Positions 58,791 through 64,000 of a stretch of 64,000 bases of DNA are shown here, piece after piece. Position 1 is the stretch's first letter. Every line of letters starts with the position of its first letter. The stretch comes from Cheilinus undulatus (Eukaryota; Chordata; Actinopteri; Labriformes; Labridae): positions 47,580,061 to 47,644,060 of the forward strand of contig NC_054878.1 in the NCBI RefSeq assembly GCF_018320785.1, written 5' to 3'. A model generated the notes under the pieces. The model was given only the letters and a program-made list of their open reading frames with translations. It was not told the origin of the DNA and made no database searches. The translations under genes were made by a program, and so were the position numbers.

Positions 58791-59699
58791 CTGAGATGAT
58801 TAAACTAAAACCATCAGACTGAAGAGACTATTTTTAACCCTCCTGTTGTGTATTTTTAGCTGCAGATGCTTTCCTCCTTTGTCTTTATCAGCAGACGTGT
58901 TTCTCTCTCTCTCCTGTCGTCTGATTGTTCCTCTGATTCTCTGCTTCTCTTTATGTCAACATGCAAATAAACCCCACCCATCATCACCGCACGGCGTGCT
59001 GCAACAAAGAGCACGGGATCACGGGTTGACGACCTTTGAAACCCTGCTCAGGGCTGACACGAGGCTCAGGTGTCACAGATGTGGTGCATTATGGGTAATA
59101 AACAGGGAGATGCCCAGATTTTTAATATGTAAAGCTGATGTGAAGCTGTTACTCATCATTTAGCGGGTAAATGACACAAGAGGAGGGCTGTGTTTGTAAA
59201 GAAACCACACATTAAGGATCCAGGAACGAGACTAAAAGATGACTGCAGCGTGTAGAAACTCTCATATTTGCCCCTTTGAGGTGGCGTTTCCTCGGCCTGC
59301 TGTGTCACATTGCTCATTAGTTACTGAGGCTTTGCTCCCCCGAGGACTTTGAGCCGAGTTAATCCGGCTCCTTAGAACACTTCTTCTAAATGTCCGAATG
59401 ACAGGAATATTTGTTTTTGAGCCACGGCTGGGTTTAACAGCTCTGAACCTTGGACTGCTCGCTGCTGCTTTCTCTATTGTTGCTGATTTGGAGAGTTTGG
59501 GATTCAAGTCCTCACGTCTGCATCCTGCCTGTCTCTGTGCCATCACCTTTAAGAGGCCTCACTTTTGAGAAAAACATCTACACACCAGGCTAGTGACAAA
59601 TGTGAAAACAGATTTCTATAAAGTAATGTAAATGAAATAAATATCTTTACTGTAAAATAAGTGATGGTATAAATATTCATCCCTTCTAGTCAGTATTTA

Positions 59700-61400
59700 G
59701 TAGAGTCACCTTTGTCTGCAATCACAACTCTGAGTCTGTGTGGATAGGACTCAGTCAGGCTCAAACATCTGGACACAAGCCTACCAGGGTGCTGCTGAGA
59801 AGCATCCCTACAGCATGATGCTGCTGAGAAGCATCCCTACAGCATGATGCTGCTGAAAAGCATCCCTACAGCATGAAGCTGCTGAGAAGCATCCCTACAG
59901 CATGATGCTGCTGAGAAGCATCCCTACAGCATGATGCTGCTGAGAAGCATCCCTACAGCATGATGCTGCTGAGAAGCATCCCTACAGCATGATGCTGCTG
60001 AAAAGCATCCCTACAGCATGAAGCTGCTGAGAAGCATCCCTACAGCATGATGCTGCTGAGAAGCATCCCTACAGCATGATGCTGCTGAGAAGCATCCCTA
60101 CAGCATGATGCTGCTGAGAAGCATCCTCACAGCATGATGCTGCTGAGAAGCATCCCTACAGCATGATGCTGCTGAAAAGCATCCCTACAGCATGAAGCTG
60201 CTGAGAAGCATCCCTACAGCATGATGCTGCTGAGAAGCATCCCTACAGCATGATGCTGCTGAGAAGCATCCCTACAGCATGATGCTGCTGAGAAGCATCC
60301 CTACAGCATGATGCTGCTGAAAAGCATCCCTACAGCATGAAGCTGCTGAGAAGCATCCCTACAGCATGATGCTGCTGAGAAGCATCCCTACAGCATGATG
60401 CTGCTGAGAAGCATCCCTACAGCATGATGCTGCTGAGAAGCATCCCTACAGCATGATGCTGCTGAGAAGCATCCCTACAGCATGATGCTTCTGAAAAGCA
60501 TCCCTACAGCATGATGCTGCTGAGAAGCATCCCTACAGCATGAAGCTGCTGAGAAGCATCCCTACAGCATGAAGCTGCTAAGAAGCATCCCTACAGCATG
60601 ATGCTGCTGAGAAGCATCCCTACAGCATGAAGCTGCTAAGAAGCATCCCTACAGCATGATGCTGCTGAGAAACATCCCTACAGCATGATGCTGCTGAGAA
60701 GCATCCCCACAGCATGATGCTGCTGAGAAGCATCCCTAAAGCATGATGCTGCTGAGAAGCATCCCCACAGCATGATGCTGCTGAGAAGCATCCCCACAGC
60801 ATGATGCTGCTGAGAAGCATCCCCACAGCATGATGCTACTGAAAAGCATCCCCACAGCATGATGCTGCTGAGAAGCATCCCTACAGCATGATGCTGCTGA
60901 GAAGCATCCTCACAGCATGATGCTGCTGAGAAGCATCCCCACAGCATGATGCTGCCACCAGCGTGCTCCACAGTGGGGATGGTGTGTTTGTGGTGATGTC
61001 AGTGTTTGGCGTCTTGTCTGATGGTCTAGAGCTCCATTCTGGTCTCATCAGACCAAAGAACTTTCTTCCTCTTGACCATGGAGTCTCCCACAGTCCTTCT
61101 GGTGAACTCTAGTCCAGACTGAATCTGAGTTTTCTTCAACAGTGTCTTTGTCTTTGCCACTCTCCCATAAAGCTCTGACTGGTGAAGAACCCGGCCAACA
61201 GTTGTTGTCTGCAGAGTCTCTCCATCTCAGCTGCTGAAGCTTGGAGCTCCTTCAGAGTAGTCATAGGTGTCTTGGTGTCCTCTCTCACTAGTCTCTTTGC
61301 ACGCCCACTCAGTGTGTGAGGACGGTCTGATCTAGGCAGATTTACACATGTGACATATTCCTTCATCTCGTCATGATGGATTTAACTGAACTGAGTGTTC
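59700..61400 (-). pseudogene. Tc1-like transposase, minus strand, frameshifted
   Basis: [38 protein letters not shown], then a shift, then [18 protein letters not shown] and LWSDETRMEL followed by a stop; here the first catalytic Asp is kept. The [11 protein letters not shown] segment is repeated 40 times before the C-terminal end ([22 protein letters not shown]). Confidence 0.88.
59791..60956 (-). repeat. 29-bp minisatellite, 40 units, from Tc1 transposase
   Basis: The unit on the + strand is GCTGCTGAGAAGCATCCCTA plus CAGCATGAT. The motif GCTGC at 59791 and at 60951 is exactly 1160 bp (40 x 29) apart, so there is no net length change. Variant units recur every five or six units. Confidence 0.97.
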
Positions 61401-62389
61401 TTTTGCCTTCGTGAAGAAATGGTAGCCAGGAATACTGGTGAACCAGTGTTCTCTTTTATTGATAGTATGGGGTCTGGTGGTCTCTATTTTGTCATCATGG
61501 AGTAGTGTGTGCTGTCTTTCAATTCCCCTTGCCCTGGAGGATTTCTAATGTTAGAAGTTCTCGTCTCAGCGGTCTTTTCCTCCACATCTCTCCTGTTGGT
61601 TATATTTAGCAGTCACTCCTGAACACCTCGTCCTCCTCTGTCCTCCTTTGTGACTAGGCTGCAAGCTCGGCTCTCACTTCAGACGTGCTCACCAGTTTTC
61701 AGGTCGATGCTTCTTTGCTGCAGAAACACAGAAAGTGCATGTTTTTCCCAGGATGCCTTTGGCTAAAAGTTGATTCAGCTCTTTTGATCCTCGCTGTCCT
61801 CTGTGTCTGTCTGCTGTCTCAGTGGAGGCCAACACTTCCTGTTTCTCTGTTCAGCGTGTCTGCATAATGTCCCAGTCCGTCCGTCAGGCCTGTTTGATAA
61901 TCTGCTGTGAGACAGGGACGGCACAGAGGAGACCATCAAGACCAGGAGGAAACCTCGAGTAGAGGCAGACCGTTGAGTGATAAAACGTGGTCAGAATTCA
62001 GGTGGAAGTTGATTCACCACCCCACAATACCAGCTGCACCGGGGGATCTCTCCGAGGATAAAGGGGTTTAAATTTCCTGCCTGCTTTCTATGCAGGATTG
62101 TGACCTGATGAGGAAGAAGAGTTGGTATAAAGTTGCAGTGTCAGTCTGGTTTACATCACTTTCCCAGCATGCTTTGAGCTGTGACTTAGCTCCTAGCGAG
62201 TATGGGTAGTCTTGTCATTATACCAGAAATCTAAATTCCAATTTCGTACTAGTCCAGATCAAATAAATCCTTACCTGTTACTGATCTAGGCACCAAAAAC
62301 AGGAGACTTTTTCAATCTGCATTTATTCTCTAGCAAAATAATTACGACTCAGCAGCTATCTGGGGTTGGTCATTCATTCAACTCATTCT

Positions 62390-63327
62390 GTGTTCAACCA
62401 CCTTCAGGTACAGTGGGGGTCGCCAGTCTCTGACACCTTTATTTTGGGGGTCACGGGTATGTACAATTTTTAATAGTCATGTGCAGACAAGGATAAATGG
62501 GAGAGCTTTCTTGGACTCAGCCAAATTGGGGGTCCATGGAGGTCAACGAAATCATGGTCCATTGTAAAGTTAAGCTGTGATATCCATATTTCATATTTAA
62601 CCTGGAAAAATAGCCACTCTTATCAAAGAAAAAATATCTTTTTTTCTGTGGTAAAAAGCCTTCTTAAAAAAGAAAAGAATAAATATTGGTTTAAATATTG
62701 CTACCATGGGTTAATAATGGGAAAAAATGGTGGAAAAGGTGGTGAAACTGGATTTTAAAGGTAGCCAAAATGGGTCAGATGTGGCAAAAATTTGACAGAA
62801 TTTGCAAAGAAATGGCAAAAAATGGACAGAAATAGTGGTAAAAGGGAGTTAAATAGTGGCTGAAATGGTTTTAAGTTGGCAAAAATGGGTGGAAATGTGG
62901 TGAAATGGATGAAAAATTGATTTTAAAAATGGCAAAAAAAGTGTTAACTGAGAAAGAGAAAATAGTCAGATATTGGCAGAAATTGGTTAAACTAGCAAAA
63001 ATGGGCATTTCAAATGGTCAAATGTGGATAAAATGGGCGTAAAAAGTGGTATGAAGGGGTTAATAAGTGGCAATAATGGGTCAACAGAGGCAAGGTTAAG
63101 CTTAAGTGGCAAGAATTGGTTCAGAAGTGGCAAAAACAGGCAGAAATAGGTGTTAAATGACAAAAAACTTGTTAAAATTGGTGTGAAAAAAATGATGAAA
63201 ATGGGTCAAAATTTGACAAAATTGATGTAAAGTGGCAACAGTGTCATTTAAAAAAATAATTTGAGTTTTTTAGGGCATCTGGAGACCCCCTCTCAGTGTC
63301 TCAAGACCCCAAGGTTGAGAACCACTG
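62390..63327 (-). mobile_element. Family-B hAT MITE, reverse orientation, rearranged left part
   Basis: Ends AAGGTTGAGAACCACTG at the right, with GGCAAAAATGGG arrays and TTTGATAAGAGTGGCTATTT on the - strand. Left part (GTACAGTGGGGGTCGCCAGT) partly out of order. Confidence 0.7.
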
Positions 63328-64000
63328 AGTTAGACCAATCAGCTGAGGGCAGACTGGATAGGCGGTAACATACGGGAACAGTTGTTGGGTCCTGATGGCG
63401 TGTACTCTGTGAAAAGTGGGTCACCAGTCAGAAGTTTGGGAAACACGGATCTAAACGGTCCTGTGCATCCAGGATTTTGTTGTTGAGGAAACATTAACTT
63501 TCTACTACTGGCTAATTAAAGTCAGTTATTAGTTTAAGGATCAGCCTTTAACACACTAAGGATGTATTTTATCTTATTCTGCATGGAGCTTTTATGAGTG
63601 AATCTCCACTGTGCAGCTTGGAGTCTGATTTAATATTAATGCATGAACTTTTTATGATGCAGGAATGACATATAAAAATATAAATCTTGCAAACTGTACA
63701 TTTTCTTTAAGATGTATTTCTTTACAAGGATGGTTTGGATGGAACTTCTGTGGTTTATCTTGGGTAAAAGTTGCAGGGATGCAGACTGGGCCTGCAGGCT
63801 GGAGGTAGTATGTTTTTGGGTTTTACGTAAGTCCAGGCAATTCTTAGAAACACAACATTTCAGGAAAACTTTGCAGAATTTCCTCTAAATTCTGCATTAG
63901 GGCTTAAAGAAAATAATCTTATTGAGATTTTTTCCCCCCAATATGCCATGATTTTTAGGTTCCTCATCTTATAGCTATATTTTTCAAAAAATACAAGCAA

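Larger units (their letters stand above)
59597..61455 (-). mobile_element. Tc1-like transposon remnant, minus strand, with giant minisatellite
   Basis: ACAGATTTCTATAAAGTAAT at the left matches the inverted repeat of the copy at 19.2 kb. Outer termini are missing on both sides. Gene order on the - strand is as in that copy. Confidence 0.85.

Noticed and set aside
59791..60956. A CRISPR array, suggested by 29-bp regular units
   Set aside because: There are no unique spacers between repeats, the units abut directly and code for a Tc1 transposase motif, and the DNA is eukaryotic.

Overview
The window is vertebrate nuclear DNA, most probably from a teleost fish. It holds one split gene with GT-AG introns. 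It is crowded with non-autonomous hAT elements carrying 8-bp target duplications, decayed Tc1-like transposons, tRNA-derived SINEs and AT-rich simple repeats, a mix typical of teleosts. There are no prokaryotic operons and no CRISPR array. I did no database search; family names come from motif recognition.

The gene is a complete SENP6 orthologue (SUMO2/3-chain protease) on the + strand. I placed 23 coding exons between 1217 and 40801. Every junction keeps phase, and the joined reading frame is 3282 nt (1093 codons plus stop). The catalytic triad His775, Asp949, Cys1002 and the oxyanion-hole Gln996 are all present. A GC-rich start region lies near 1020-1216 and polyadenylation signals lie at 40952, 41198 and 41492. 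The introns (intron 1 is about 9.3 kb) are largely built of transposable elements.

From 40802 to 64000 no coding exon is recognised. A GC-rich block at 46.1-46.55 kb has an E-box, a perfect CRE and a consensus splice donor, and looks like the first non-coding exon of a second + strand gene. MYO6 is the candidate, because SENP6 and MYO6 are neighbours in mammals, but this is inference. The rest is repeat-derived.

The most unusual structures are these. (1) A 50-bp minisatellite at the end of SENP6 intron 14 repeats the 3' splice site and the first 10 bases of exon 15, giving seven consecutive acceptors, the six upstream ones all leading to a stop just before the protease domain. (2) Two Tc1-like copies, at 19.9 kb and 59.8 kb, have both turned the same transposase segment ([11 protein letters not shown]) into 29-bp minisatellites, 8 units in one and 40 in the other, with higher-order structure. 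(3) Several hAT-like families with different ends share the same interior array of TTTTGCCACTTTT-like words, and there are nested and mosaic hAT elements.
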